Shown: positions 8,807 to 18,225 of the stretch, in pieces
Layout: the number at the start of each line of letters is the position of its first letter
Numbering within the stretch: position 1 is the stretch's first letter
NCBI GenBank assembly: GCA_900114885.1
Contig: FOUN01000003.1
Coordinates: 124,001 to 188,000 of the forward strand
DNA length: 64,000 nucleotides
Source of the DNA: Psychrobacillus psychrodurans
GTDB lineage: Bacteria; Bacillota; Bacilli; Bacillales_A; Planococcaceae
Direction: 5' to 3'
The notes under the pieces: generated by a model
What the model was told of the DNA's origin: nothing
Seen by the model: only the letters and a program-made list of their open reading frames with translations
Database searches by the model: none
Position numbers and translations under genes: made by a program

Positions 8807-10102
8807 ATGAAAAAAATCATGATTAAAGATATGTCCAACCACGCTGGTGAAACAGTAAAAATGGGTGCTTGGCTTGCGAATAAACGTTCAAGTGGTAAAA
8901 TTGCATTTTTACAATTACGTGATGGTTCTGGATTTGTACAAGGTGTAGTAGTAAAAGAAGAAGTTGGAGAAGAAATTTTTCAAACTGCAAAAGGGCTAAC
9001 TCAAGAAACTTCCATGTATGTAATTGGTGAAGTGATCAAAGATGAACGTTCTTCTTTCGGTTATGAGCTTCAGGTAAAAGAAATAGAAGTAATTCATGCA
9101 GCGGTAGATTTCCCTATTACCCCTAAGGAACATGGTACAGAGTTTTTAATGGATAATCGTCATTTATGGCTACGCTCTAGAAAGCAGCATGCTATTATGA
9201 AAATTCGTAATGAAATTATACGTTCTACATATGAATTCTTTAATGAGAATGGCTTTGTAAAAATGGACCCACCTATTTTAACTGGTTCATCACCAGAAGG
9301 AACTTCTGAATTGTTCCATACTAAATATTTTGACGAGGATGCATTTCTTTCTCAATCAGGTCAATTATATATGGAAGCAGCAGCTATGGCACTAGGGAAG
9401 GTATTTTCTTTCGGACCTACATTCCGTGCAGAAAAATCTAAAACACGTCGTCACTTAATTGAATTCTGGATGATTGAACCGGAGATGGCTTTTGTTGAAT
9501 TTGAAGAAAGCTTAGAAGTACAAGAACAGTATGTTTCATTTATTGCTCAATCAGTATTGAAAAACTGTACATTAGAATTAGAGCGCCTAGGTCGAGATAC
9601 TTCGAAATTAGAAAATATTCAAGCACCATTTCCACGTATTTCATATGATGATGCTATTAAGTTCTTACATGAAAAAGGCTTCGATGATATAGAATGGGGA
9701 GATGATTTTGGTTCACCTCATGAAACTGCCATCGCAGAAAGTTATGATAAACCGGTGTTTATTACACACTATCCAGTAGGCATTAAGCCATTTTACATGC
9801 AACCACATCCTGAACGTGATGATGTAGTTTTATGTGCAGATTTAATCGCTCCTGAAGGTTATGGTGAGGTTATTGGTGGCTCTGAGCGTATTCATGATTA
9901 TGACCTTATGAAGCAACGTATTGCAGAGCATAATCTAGATGAATCAGCGTATGCTTGGTATTTAGAGCTACGTAAACAAGGTTCTGTACCTCATTCTGGT
10001 TTCGGACTAGGACTAGAGCGTACAGTAGCATGGTTTAGTGGAGTTGAGCATGTTCGTGAGTCTATTCCGTTTCCACGTTTATTAAATCGTTTGTATCCAT
10101 AA
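8807..10102 (+). CDS. asnS: Asparaginyl-tRNA synthetase
   Basis: A class IIb aminoacyl-tRNA synthetase of 431 residues, full length. It has the N-terminal OB-fold anticodon-binding domain ([20 protein letters not shown]), then class II motif 2 ([25 protein letters not shown]) and motif 3 ([15 protein letters not shown]). It charges tRNA-Asn with asparagine in the cytoplasm. ATG at 8807 is chosen because GGAGGG is five bases upstream; the TTG at 8795 overlaps that ribosome site. It leads into dnaD, as in B. subtilis, but without the usual aspB upstream. Confidence 0.97.
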   Translation: MKKIMIKDMSNHAGETVKMGAWLANKRSSGKIAFLQLRDGSGFVQGVVVKEEVGEEIFQTAKGLTQETSMYVIGEVIKDERSSFGYELQVKEIEVIHAAVDFPITPKEHGTEFLMDNRHLWLRSRKQHAIMKIRNEIIRSTYEFFNENGFVKMDPPILTGSSPEGTSELFHTKYFDEDAFLSQSGQLYMEAAAMALGKVFSFGPTFRAEKSKTRRHLIEFWMIEPEMAFVEFEESLEVQEQYVSFIAQSVLKNCTLELERLGRDTSKLENIQAPFPRISYDDAIKFLHEKGFDDIEWGDDFGSPHETAIAESYDKPVFITHYPVGIKPFYMQPHPERDDVVLCADLIAPEGYGEVIGGSERIHDYDLMKQRIAEHNLDESAYAWYLELRKQGSVPHSGFGLGLERTVAWFSGVEHVRESIPFPRLLNRLYP

Positions 10103-10142
10103 TAAGAAAATAGAAATTATATAGAGAGAAAGGAGTACGAAA

Positions 10143-10853
10143 ATGCAAAAGCGAGATCGACTCCGTATCTGGACTGAGCAGGGGAATGTTACTATTTCCC
10201 AGCTTTTTTTTAGTCATTATAAAGCGATTAATATAAGAGATGAAGAAGCAATTCTATTATTACATTTAATCGCTTATGGAGAAGCAGGAATTCATTTTCC
10301 TACCCCACAAAATTTAGTAGAACGTACTTATTTTAGTGAAGATAAAGTAGTAACTATTTTACAACGCCTAATGCAAAAGGGGTTAATTCAAATAGAGCAG
10401 CATTTAGATCAAAATGGTATCCATTATGAATATTATGCATTCCATCAATTATGGGAGCTGCTAGTAGATTATATGGAGCAACAACAAAATGATGTGAAGG
10501 ATCTTCGTAGTAAGGAAGAGGAAGGGGATATATATAAATTATTCGAGCAAGAATTTGGTCGATTATTATCCCCGATGGAATATGAGACTATAGGTATGTG
10601 GTTTGATCAAGACAAGCATTCTGCGTCACTCATCCGCTTAGCCTTAAAGGAAGCAGTACTTTCACAAAAATTGAGTCTTCGCTATATAGATCGAATATTA
10701 TTTGATTGGAAAAAGAAAAATATTAAAACTGTGGAAGCTGCTGAAAATCAGTCTGCACAATTTAGACAGCATGTTCCAGTGCAAAAAACATCGGAACAAC
10801 CACCTTCCAGTTTGAAAGTTCCTTTTTACAACTGGTTAGAAGAAAGAGAGTAG
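10143..10853 (+). CDS. dnaD: Primosome protein DnaD
   Basis: A 236-residue protein with the N-terminal DDBH1 winged-helix domain (oligomerisation) and a C-terminal DDBH2 DnaD-like domain around residues 130-195 (LFEQEFGRLLSPMEYETIGMW, ending LRYIDRILFDWKKKNIKT). DnaD remodels DNA at oriC and at stalled forks and works with DnaB and DnaI to load the replicative helicase. A strong AAAGGAG precedes ATG. Its neighbours nth and ypoC keep the Bacillus order. Confidence 0.96.
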   Translation: MQKRDRLRIWTEQGNVTISQLFFSHYKAINIRDEEAILLLHLIAYGEAGIHFPTPQNLVERTYFSEDKVVTILQRLMQKGLIQIEQHLDQNGIHYEYYAFHQLWELLVDYMEQQQNDVKDLRSKEEEGDIYKLFEQEFGRLLSPMEYETIGMWFDQDKHSASLIRLALKEAVLSQKLSLRYIDRILFDWKKKNIKTVEAAENQSAQFRQHVPVQKTSEQPPSSLKVPFYNWLEERE

Positions 10854-10862
10854 GTGTAAATT

Positions 10863-11519
10863 TTGCTTACAAAAGTACAGTGGTTATATTGTTTGGATGA
10901 AATGGAGCGAATGTTCCCAGATGCTCATTGTGAGTTGGTTCACGAGAATCCATTCGAATTATTAGTCGCTACTTTGCTATCAGCACAATGTACAGATGTG
11001 TTAGTGAATAAAGTAACAAAAAACTTATTTCAAAAATACAAAAAACCAGAGGATTATTTAGCTGTATCCATCGAAGAATTACAGACTGATATACGTTCGA
11101 TTGGTTTGTATCGAAATAAAGCTAAAAACATTCAAGCGCTTAGTAAACAGCTAATCGAATTATATGATGGCGAAGTACCACCTAATCGTGATTTACTTAC
11201 AACATTCCCAGGAGTAGGTCGTAAAACAGCAAATGTAGTAGTTTCTGTCGCATTTGATATTCCAGCGATTGCAGTAGACACACATGTAGAGAGAGTCTCT
11301 AAACGTTTGGGACTTTGTAGATGGAAGGATTCCGTTCTTCAAGTTGAAGAAACACTGATGAAAAAGACGCCGATGGAATTATGGTCCAAAACCCATCACC
11401 AATTAATCTTTTTTGGACGTTATCATTGTAAAGCGCAAAATCCAAATTGCCCAGAATGCCCTCTACTTTCGGTTTGTAGAGAAGGGAAGAAGAGGATGAA
11501 TAAAATTGTCACTCAGTAG
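10863..11519 (+). CDS. nth: Endonuclease III (DNA glycosylase/AP lyase)
   Basis: 218 residues, full length. The helix-hairpin-helix LTTFPGVGRKTANVV supplies catalytic Lys121, and Asp139 sits in AIAVDTHVERV. The iron-sulfur cluster ligands are Cys189, 196, 199 and 205 in the C-x6-C-x2-C-x5-C pattern. The enzyme removes oxidised pyrimidines and cuts abasic sites in base excision repair. It starts at TTG with AGGTG six bases upstream, nine bases after dnaD. Its last 14 bases overlap the next gene, which suggests coupled translation. Confidence 0.96.
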   Translation: MLTKVQWLYCLDEMERMFPDAHCELVHENPFELLVATLLSAQCTDVLVNKVTKNLFQKYKKPEDYLAVSIEELQTDIRSIGLYRNKAKNIQALSKQLIELYDGEVPPNRDLLTTFPGVGRKTANVVVSVAFDIPAIAVDTHVERVSKRLGLCRWKDSVLQVEETLMKKTPMELWSKTHHQLIFFGRYHCKAQNPNCPECPLLSVCREGKKRMNKIVTQ

Positions 11520-11796
11520 TCTACGTTATTTTGATGAATGGGAATTTATTCGCGAAGAGCTATTAGTATCAATTAAAACAAATGATAAAAAAAACATTGA
11601 GCTAATGCGAAAGGGCATCGATCTTCTTATGGCAATTCTTAATGAGGTAGCAGAAGCTGCTCCACTAAACTATATAGAACGAATAATATTTGTCGAATCG
11701 AATATGGTAAAATATGTTGCATTTGTTCAACTTGAGGAGCTCTTTAAGGAAACTAAGAAAAAAAATGCACGCATACGAGCACAAATGAATCATTAG
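11506..11796 (+). CDS. ypoC: YpoC-like conserved protein
   Basis: A 96-residue, mostly helical protein (SSLRYFDEWEFIREELL..., ending KKKNARIRAQMNH) encoded where Bacillus carries ypoC. It starts at TTG inside nth, with GAGGATG about seven bases upstream, so translation is probably coupled to nth. I believe it is shorter than B. subtilis YpoC. Function is unknown; the link to dnaD and nth suggests a DNA-related role but does not show one. It ends the plus-strand run at a convergent terminator. Confidence 0.75.
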   Translation: MSLSSLRYFDEWEFIREELLVSIKTNDKKNIELMRKGIDLLMAILNEVAEAAPLNYIERIIFVESNMVKYVAFVQLEELFKETKKKNARIRAQMNH

Positions 11797-11841
11797 ATTC
11801 ATCTGTATCAATGTTCTTCTCTCATGTCCAATATTTAACAA

Positions 11842-11883
11842 AAAAGTAGCAGGTCTTGACTGATGTCATGACCTGCTACTTTT
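11842..11883. terminator. Bidirectional terminator between ypoC and ponA
   Basis: AAAAGTAGCAGGTC and GACCTGCTACTTTT form a perfect 14-bp stem with A-rich and T-rich outer ends. It serves both converging genes. Confidence 0.85.
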
Positions 11884-11894
11884 ATAATATCTAA

Positions 11895-14549
11895 TTAAGG
11901 AGTAGTTCCAGATTCACCATTTCCCCCGGTTTCTCCAGTCCCACCAGGTGGAGTTTCCGTTGAACCGCCATCTGGATTTTCAGTTTCATCACCTGAATCG
12001 GATCCATTTTCATTTCCACCACTGTTCCCATTCCCATTTTCGTTTCCATTTCCGTTCCCATTTCCGCTGTTATTACCGTTATTATTTCCATTGTTGTTTC
12101 CATTACCGTTTCCATTTCCATTATTCGAGCCATCTGGATTTTCTACGTCTTCTCCATCTGGATCTAAATCATCTAAATCTTCTTCAACGATAGCGTCTAG
12201 TGTTAACGTTACAGAGACACTTTCGCTGCGAATATCATCAGAAACTGCTGTTACACTGAATACATACGTACTTCCTGGAATAAGGCTTTGGACGATTAGT
12301 CCATTTTGCTTAGTTGTTCCAATTACTTCAGGTGGTCCATTATCTATCGTAACAGCCACTTCAAATTGAACTTCAGATTCAAGATCTTCCTGTTCAAAAT
12401 CCCACGCTAAAGTTGCAGTTGATGTTAGTTCATCATACTCCACTGAAAGATTGGATGGACTGTTTAATTCGAGTTGTTTATATTCCTCAGAAACTGCTGT
12501 AGGTTCCGTACCTCTCACAAATAGTTCCGTTAATTTTAGTTCATCTGGTGTATATTCGCTTGCTAGTTTAAGTGGACTTGAGCCTTTTTCAATCGTAGCC
12601 TCTACAACAGAATTGGGCTTACTAAATTTTTCATTTGCTGAGTCTGCAGAAATGTTAGCCATGACTTCTTTAAAAATATTTTGAGGTAGGTTTCGCTCCT
12701 CATTAGTAGTCATCGGTGTTTTCATCTCTGGATATCCAGACCAAATAGCAATTGAATAGTCTGTGGAATAACCAGCAAACCAAACATCAGGGAAGGCACT
12801 ACTTGGTAGGTCCCATTTCTTCATATCATCTCTACTATAGTTAGATGTTCCAGTTTTACCTGCAATATCTAAACCGCTGATAGCAGCTCGCTTACCAGTT
12901 CCTTTTGTCATTACATCACGTAACACATCGGTAACCATGTAAGCAGTAGAATCTTTCATAACTTCTTTTGATTTTGGTTTATAATTTTTTTCTGTTTTTC
13001 CATCTCGATAAACAATTTTGTTGATTGCATAAGGTTCTGTATGGATTCCACTATTTCCAAATGCAGCGTAAGCTCCGGCCATTTGAATAGGGGACATTGC
13101 TTTCGATGTACCACCGATTGCACTACTTTCTGTTACATTACCTAGGTCAATTCCAAATCGGTTAACAAACTCTTTTGCATTATCTGTTCCTACTTCTTGC
13201 AGTGTTTTTACTGCAGGAACGTTTCGGGAATTATATAACGCTTCTCTAAATGTCATCTTACCTTTATATTTTCCATCGAAGTTGCGTACTACTTGTTCTG
13301 AACCAGTATAAGTTATCTTTTCATCAACAAGTGTATGTCCTGTCGACCAGTCTAAAAATTCTACTGCTGGGGCATAGTCGATTAATGGTTTAATCGTTGA
13401 GCCAGGTGAACGTGTAGTCATGTCCTGAGCATAGTTAAAACCTCTATCAGCTCCATAATTTCTACCACCACCAACAGCTGCGATAGCTCCTGTTTTCGTA
13501 TCAATTACTGCTACAGCCGACTGAATATCATCGGTAGGGAACATATCGGAATTTAATGTTTTTTCTACTTGCTGTTGTGCATTTGGTTGCAATGTAGTGT
13601 GTATAGTAATTCCCTCAGAAATTGCGTTTCCATCACCATTGGCTTCTAGTTCATTTAATACGATATCTATGAAAGCATCATACTTGGAATCTTGGTTGGC
13701 AACTCGCTGATCTTCAGGTAGGAGAGTATCCTCTATTGGAACTGCTTGAGCTGTTTTCATTTCTTCCTCTGTAATCTTGCCATGTAGGTTCATCAAGTGT
13801 AAAACGACATTTCTTCTTTTCTCTGTAAGCTCTGGATCTTTAAACGGATTAAACGCATTTGGACGTTGCGACATACCTGCTAGTACAGCGTATTGATCTA
13901 ATGTAAGATCTTTTAAATCTTTACCATAAAAATACTGAGCTGCTGTCCCATATCCGTATATTCTTCCAGACATTAGAACTTTGTTAAAGTACATTTCAAA
14001 TATTTCTTCTTTCTCATATTCTCTTTCTAGTTGAATCGAAAGGTAAGCTTCTTGTGCTTTTCTTTTTAATGTTTTTTCATTTGTAAGGAATGAATTTTTT
14101 ACGACCTGTTGTGTAATTGTACTCGCTCCTTGATCACCGAAACCATTTGTGACGTTAGCAAGTACCGCTTTTCCTAAACGTAATACATCTACTCCAAAAT
14201 GATCATAAAAACGAGCATCTTCAGTAGCGATGATTGCATCTTCCATTTGTTTTGGAATTTCATCGTAAGGAATATATTCCCTACTTTCTGCGCCGACTGT
14301 TGCGAACAGGTCTCCATTTGCATCTAATAGTTTTGGACTAATTGGATCTTTTAAAGCTGTTTCATCCAGTTCAGGCGCGCTGCTTGCATAGAAGACAAAC
14401 AGGGATCCTCCAGCTATTAGTCCTACCACTCCTATAATTACGATTGTTAACAATATTCTTTTCATCCATAATTTAGCTGGTGTCTTAGGTTGTTTCTTTT
14501 TTTCTTGTTGTTTTCTACGTTGTTCACGAGTCATTTTTTGCTCACTCAT
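11895..14549 (-). CDS. ponA: Class A penicillin-binding protein 1
   Basis: 884 residues: a basic cytoplasmic tail, a membrane anchor at about 31-54, a GT51 glycosyltransferase with Glu110 in EDARFYDHFG and GASTITQQVVKN, then a transpeptidase with active Ser384 (S-x-x-K), S441-R-N and K565-T-G. A fibronectin type III-like domain lies near 695-785, and an acidic, Asn/Gly/Glu-rich low-complexity tail fills the last ~85 residues. It polymerises and cross-links peptidoglycan. It is paired with recU, 21 bases downstream of it, as in Bacillus, and is the known kind of partner of GpsB (19.6 kb). Confidence 0.95.
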   Translation of the reverse strand: MSEQKMTREQRRKQQEKKKQPKTPAKLWMKRILLTIVIIGVVGLIAGGSLFVFYASSAPELDETALKDPISPKLLDANGDLFATVGAESREYIPYDEIPKQMEDAIIATEDARFYDHFGVDVLRLGKAVLANVTNGFGDQGASTITQQVVKNSFLTNEKTLKRKAQEAYLSIQLEREYEKEEIFEMYFNKVLMSGRIYGYGTAAQYFYGKDLKDLTLDQYAVLAGMSQRPNAFNPFKDPELTEKRRNVVLHLMNLHGKITEEEMKTAQAVPIEDTLLPEDQRVANQDSKYDAFIDIVLNELEANGDGNAISEGITIHTTLQPNAQQQVEKTLNSDMFPTDDIQSAVAVIDTKTGAIAAVGGGRNYGADRGFNYAQDMTTRSPGSTIKPLIDYAPAVEFLDWSTGHTLVDEKITYTGSEQVVRNFDGKYKGKMTFREALYNSRNVPAVKTLQEVGTDNAKEFVNRFGIDLGNVTESSAIGGTSKAMSPIQMAGAYAAFGNSGIHTEPYAINKIVYRDGKTEKNYKPKSKEVMKDSTAYMVTDVLRDVMTKGTGKRAAISGLDIAGKTGTSNYSRDDMKKWDLPSSAFPDVWFAGYSTDYSIAIWSGYPEMKTPMTTNEERNLPQNIFKEVMANISADSANEKFSKPNSVVEATIEKGSSPLKLASEYTPDELKLTELFVRGTEPTAVSEEYKQLELNSPSNLSVEYDELTSTATLAWDFEQEDLESEVQFEVAVTIDNGPPEVIGTTKQNGLIVQSLIPGSTYVFSVTAVSDDIRSESVSVTLTLDAIVEEDLDDLDPDGEDVENPDGSNNGNGNGNGNNNGNNNGNNSGNGNGNGNENGNGNSGGNENGSDSGDETENPDGGSTETPPGGTGETGGNGESGTTP
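11945..12135 (-). repeat. Degenerate Asn/Gly codon repeat in ponA tail
   Basis: A run of short units such as NGNG, NNGN and ENGNG near the ponA 3' end, built from repeated AAC/GGA-type codons. It is visible on the plus strand as repeated TTTCCATT and TTTCCGTT words, and such tracts can change length by slippage. Confidence 0.6.
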
Positions 14550-14570
14550 AAACGTCTCCTCACTTTCACT

Positions 14571-15170
14571 TTATACGTTCAAGTCATTAACTATTTTTAT
14601 ATAATCAATTCTTGGTGCATATTTTGGAGTAATCTCTATTGCGCTTGTTTCCATTTCGGACAAAGCAATAGATTTTCTTCCCCCTGATAGCATTCTATCC
14701 CAAAATAACGATAATTGTTCAAAAGGTAAATAAAAATAACGCTCTAATGCAGAAAAACGGACGAGTAGGAAGGTAATTCCCGATTGTTTAGAAACTTTTC
14801 TCATATGTTCAATCTGATGAAGATGAACATTTTTTAAAGGAAATGCTGTTCTATTTTCCGTTTCTTTTGCTTCAAAGTCAATATATTTACCTTTATATAC
14901 TCCATTAAAGTCAGTTGTAGAAGGTGTCCGATAATATGCTTCTTTGATAACTGCACTACTCCTAGATGGGTAATCTACTTTGACGACTTGTATGGGTATT
15001 GGCTTTTTATGAATTACAGCAATATCCTGTGCAATATAAAATTCATTTGCATCATTTATTTCGTCTTCTAACGTCTTACCCCTATTACTGAAAGAGTAAT
15101 CTTTTTTCTTTTCTTTTGTTGTTTTGGTAACCGGGATATACGCTTTTCCATTTGGATAATGAATAGCCAA
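14571..15170 (-). CDS. recU: Holliday junction resolvase RecU
   Basis: About 199 residues. It contains the RecU nuclease core: SNRGKTLEDEINDANEFY, AAVIKEAYYRTPSTTDFNGVYKGKYIDFEAKET (acidic metal ligands with the Glu-x-Lys signature), HQIEHM and the closing YAPRIDYI. RecU cuts Holliday junctions in recombination and chromosome segregation. TTG at 15170 is chosen because GAGGTG is six bases upstream and the protein then begins MAIHYPNGK, as usual for RecU; GTG at 15179 is the alternative but overlaps the ribosome site. Confidence 0.95.
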   Translation of the reverse strand: MAIHYPNGKAYIPVTKTTKEKKKDYSFSNRGKTLEDEINDANEFYIAQDIAVIHKKPIPIQVVKVDYPSRSSAVIKEAYYRTPSTTDFNGVYKGKYIDFEAKETENRTAFPLKNVHLHQIEHMRKVSKQSGITFLLVRFSALERYFYLPFEQLSLFWDRMLSGGRKSIALSEMETSAIEITPKYAPRIDYIKIVNDLNV

Positions 15171-15350
15171 AATAATCACCTCTTTATGCTATTAGTTTAT
15201 CACAAGTACATTAGACGAACAGCTAATATATAAGGTTTCATTTCTCTTGATGTCGAGTAAACACTTGTTTTGTCTTTAAAGAAGATGCTTTGTCAAACAG
15301 GAAGGAGAGAAAGTAAAACTAGCGAATATACCTCTAAAAAGGGGGAGTAT

Positions 15351-15509
15351 ATGATGAATAAAATTGAAAGACTTATAGATCAGTTAGAACTTCTGGAGTT
15401 TTTATTAGAAAATAGATTAAATGACGAACAGGACAAGTTTGAAGAGGATTTTAGTAAAAACTCGTTTCGACTTCTTGGAAAGCTCGAAAAAATCGAAAAT
15501 AAGTTATAA
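15351..15509 (+). CDS. Small helical protein, unknown
   Basis: A 52-residue protein (MMNKIERLIDQLELLEFLLE...) with heptad-like leucines and many acidic and lysine residues, probably a short coiled coil. AAGGGGGAG sits a few bases upstream of the double ATG and strongly supports translation. It lies between recU (divergent) and yppE, where B. subtilis also carries small ypp genes, but I do not match it to a named one. Confidence 0.6.
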   Translation: MMNKIERLIDQLELLEFLLENRLNDEQDKFEEDFSKNSFRLLGKLEKIENKL

Positions 15510-15584
15510 AGAATGTACGTTCGCTTAGAACTAGTAATATAGGTGAGAATTTGCTAAACTATAACTAGAATGCGAGGGATCACT

Positions 15585-15953
15585 TTGTCATTATTAAATC
15601 TTAGTAACCAGTTAATGAAAGAATGCGACGATTGTATTTCGCGTTTTCACTTATATAGAGAACTAGATAAAGAACCAGATTTTTTTACAGATGTGAAGCC
15701 ACATGCATATAAAATAGATGAATTATGTTTTGAATGGGAACAACTGGTTCGGAAATGGATACAAGTAAAACGTCCAAAATATGTCCACCCGAGCCAAATT
15801 GACTCATTACTTGACTCCATGAAACAGTTTATCGTCCAATCTTACTACAAGGGCACAAGCAAAAAGAGGTTTCTTTCAGCTGTCCATTCATCCAAATATA
15901 CGCTAGAAACAATTGCCCAAGCTATTAAGGAGGTAGGGGATGAGCATGCTTGA
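15585..15953 (+). CDS. yppE: YppE family protein (DUF1798)
   Basis: 122 residues, close to B. subtilis YppE. It is an all-helical, mixed-charge soluble protein with KPHAYKIDELCFEWEQLVRKWI and VHPSQIDSLLDSMKQFIVQSYY. Function is unknown. TTG at 15585 is chosen over ATG 15570 because GAGGGATC is placed six bases upstream of it and the length then fits the family. The last 14 bases overlap mrfA, suggesting one operon with the repair pair. Confidence 0.8.
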   Translation: MSLLNLSNQLMKECDDCISRFHLYRELDKEPDFFTDVKPHAYKIDELCFEWEQLVRKWIQVKRPKYVHPSQIDSLLDSMKQFIVQSYYKGTSKKRFLSAVHSSKYTLETIAQAIKEVGDEHA

Positions 15954-18225
15954 AAAAAAGAGTATCCAACAATTATTAGATGATTGGAAAGTGGATGGAA
16001 ATCGCTTTCCACAAATTGAACATATTCATACAACCGAAGAAAAAGAAGCGATTTTTGCCCCTTTTCCAGAGACTATGCATCCGTCTATTCAAAAGGCGCT
16101 AAAAAGTCGTGGTGTAAATCAGTTATATATACATCAGCGACTCGCCTTCGATGCTGCTTCAACTGGTAAATCATATACTACTATCACTCCAACAGCCTCT
16201 GGTAAGTCACTTTGTTATCATCTCCCAGTGCTACAATCGATTATGGAAGATCCAACTTCACGGGCAATATATTTATTTCCAACTAAGGCATTAGCACAAG
16301 ATCAGAAAAGTGATCTAAATAATTTGATTGAAGCAACTGGGGAAGAAATACTCAGTTATACATATGACGGAGATACAGCTCCAGGTATAAGACAAAAAAT
16401 TAGAAAATCAGGTCATATTGTATTAACAAATCCCGATATGCTACATTCGGGAATTTTACCACATCATACAAAATGGGTAACGCTATTTGAAAATTTAAAG
16501 TATATTGTAATAGATGAAATTCATACATATAAGGGAGTATTTGGGAGTCATGTTGCGCATGTTATTAGACGTCTGAAAAGAATATGTGCATATTATGGTA
16601 GCTATCCACAGTTTATCTGTACTTCTGCGACGATAAAAAATCCAAAAGAATTAGCAGAGAATTTAACAAATACACCTCATGAATTAATCAATCAGAACGG
16701 TGCACCAGCAGGAAGAAAACACTTTGTATTTTACAATCCCCCAATAGTTCATCCTGTATTTAATGTACGAAGAAGTGCTGTTTTAGAAGTGAGAGATTTA
16801 GCGGGGGATTTATACGTAAATGGTATTCAAACTATTGTTTTTGCGAAGAGTCGGGTTCGCGTAGAAATGCTTGTGACGTATTTACAGTCTTTAGTAAGTA
16901 AAAAGATTAATGATCAAACTATACGAGGATACCGCGGTGGTTATTTACCTTCAGAAAGAAGGACTATTGAAAAGGGTTTACGAGAAGGTGTAATTAGAAC
17001 AGTTGTAAGTACAAATGCGCTAGAGTTAGGTGTTGACATTGGTCAGCTACAGGCATGTATTATGACGGGTTATCCTGGGAACATCGCAAGTGCATGGCAA
17101 CAGGCTGGTAGAGCAGGCAGAAGACAGGATGAAGCACTTATTATTTATGTGGCTGGGTCGACTGCTCTTGACCAATATGTTGTTAAACATCCTGAATATT
17201 TTCTTGGACAGTCTCCTGAGGAAGTTAGGATTCATCCAGATAATATGATTATTTTAATGGACCATTTGAAATGTGCTTCATTTGAACTGCCATTTTCACC
17301 TGTCGATTCGTATGCGGAATTTTCTATACAGGAATTACTCGCATTTTTAGAAAGCGAAGGGGTCCTTTTAAAAACGTCGGAAAAATGGCATTGGATGTCT
17401 GACAGTTTTCCTGCAAGCAATATTAGTCTACGTTCTGCTTCTCAAGAGAACGTCATTATTATTGATCAGTCAATTCCAACTAAAACGAGGGTTATTGGTG
17501 AAATGGATCAATATAGTGCGATGACCTTACTTCATGAAGAAGCTATTTACTTGCATCAAGGCACTCAATTTCAAGTAGAAATTTTAGATTGGGAAGAAAA
17601 GAAAGCATTTGTAAGAGAGGTCGATGTCGATTACTTTACAGATGCCAATATTGCGATAGAGCTAAAAGTGCTTAGTGAAGACAAAATAAAAGAAGCGGAA
17701 ATTGGTATGCTCAGGTTTGGTGACATCATTGTTTTAGCACAACCAACTATATTTAAAAAAATTAAATTCGATACGCATGATAACATCGGCTCTGGTCAAA
17801 TTCATTTACCTCCATTAGAATTACACACCTCTTCTACATGGTTTAGTTTTGATAAGCCTGAAGACTGGAAAGACACATTACTGTCAGATGCAATGACTGG
17901 AGTTTCGTATGCATTACATGCGTTTATCCCTCTATTTATTCATTGTGACGCAAAGGATATTCATGTTGTGCCTCAGGTAAAATCTATTCACGGAGAAAAA
18001 CCTACTTTTTATATGTATGATAGTTATCCGGGTGGTATTGGTTTGTCCGAAAGAATGTACGACCTTTGGAATGAGTTGATACCAAAAGTAACGGAGCAGG
18101 TAGAGAATTGTTCTTGTATTAATGGATGTCCGGCATGTATCGGTGCTCAGGACGCTGAACTAAATTTAAAAAAAGAAGTTATTAAGTTACTTCATTTATT
18201 ACAGGTGGGCCGTCATGTCGTATGA
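15940..18225 (+). CDS. mrfA: Helicase MrfA (YprA), mitomycin-damage repair
   Basis: 761 residues. An SF2 helicase core with Walker A TPTASGKS (Lys89), a DEIH box (VIDEIHTYKG), SATIKNP and the motif VI segment QAGRAGRRQD is followed by a DUF1998 domain with a four-Cys zinc cluster (Cys724, 726, 730, 733 in NCSCINGCPACIG). In B. subtilis YprA/MrfA is a 3'-5' helicase working with MrfB to remove mitomycin C adducts independently of UvrABC. The gene starts inside yppE behind AAGGAGGT and overlaps mrfB by 11 bases, consistent with a translationally coupled pair. Confidence 0.94.
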   Translation: MSMLEKKSIQQLLDDWKVDGNRFPQIEHIHTTEEKEAIFAPFPETMHPSIQKALKSRGVNQLYIHQRLAFDAASTGKSYTTITPTASGKSLCYHLPVLQSIMEDPTSRAIYLFPTKALAQDQKSDLNNLIEATGEEILSYTYDGDTAPGIRQKIRKSGHIVLTNPDMLHSGILPHHTKWVTLFENLKYIVIDEIHTYKGVFGSHVAHVIRRLKRICAYYGSYPQFICTSATIKNPKELAENLTNTPHELINQNGAPAGRKHFVFYNPPIVHPVFNVRRSAVLEVRDLAGDLYVNGIQTIVFAKSRVRVEMLVTYLQSLVSKKINDQTIRGYRGGYLPSERRTIEKGLREGVIRTVVSTNALELGVDIGQLQACIMTGYPGNIASAWQQAGRAGRRQDEALIIYVAGSTALDQYVVKHPEYFLGQSPEEVRIHPDNMIILMDHLKCASFELPFSPVDSYAEFSIQELLAFLESEGVLLKTSEKWHWMSDSFPASNISLRSASQENVIIIDQSIPTKTRVIGEMDQYSAMTLLHEEAIYLHQGTQFQVEILDWEEKKAFVREVDVDYFTDANIAIELKVLSEDKIKEAEIGMLRFGDIIVLAQPTIFKKIKFDTHDNIGSGQIHLPPLELHTSSTWFSFDKPEDWKDTLLSDAMTGVSYALHAFIPLFIHCDAKDIHVVPQVKSIHGEKPTFYMYDSYPGGIGLSERMYDLWNELIPKVTEQVENCSCINGCPACIGAQDAELNLKKEVIKLLHLLQVGRHVV

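Noticed and set aside
11948-12193. His/Phe-rich plus-strand frame opposite ponA
   Set aside because: It is the complement of the Asn/Gly repeat tail of ponA, a compositional artefact.
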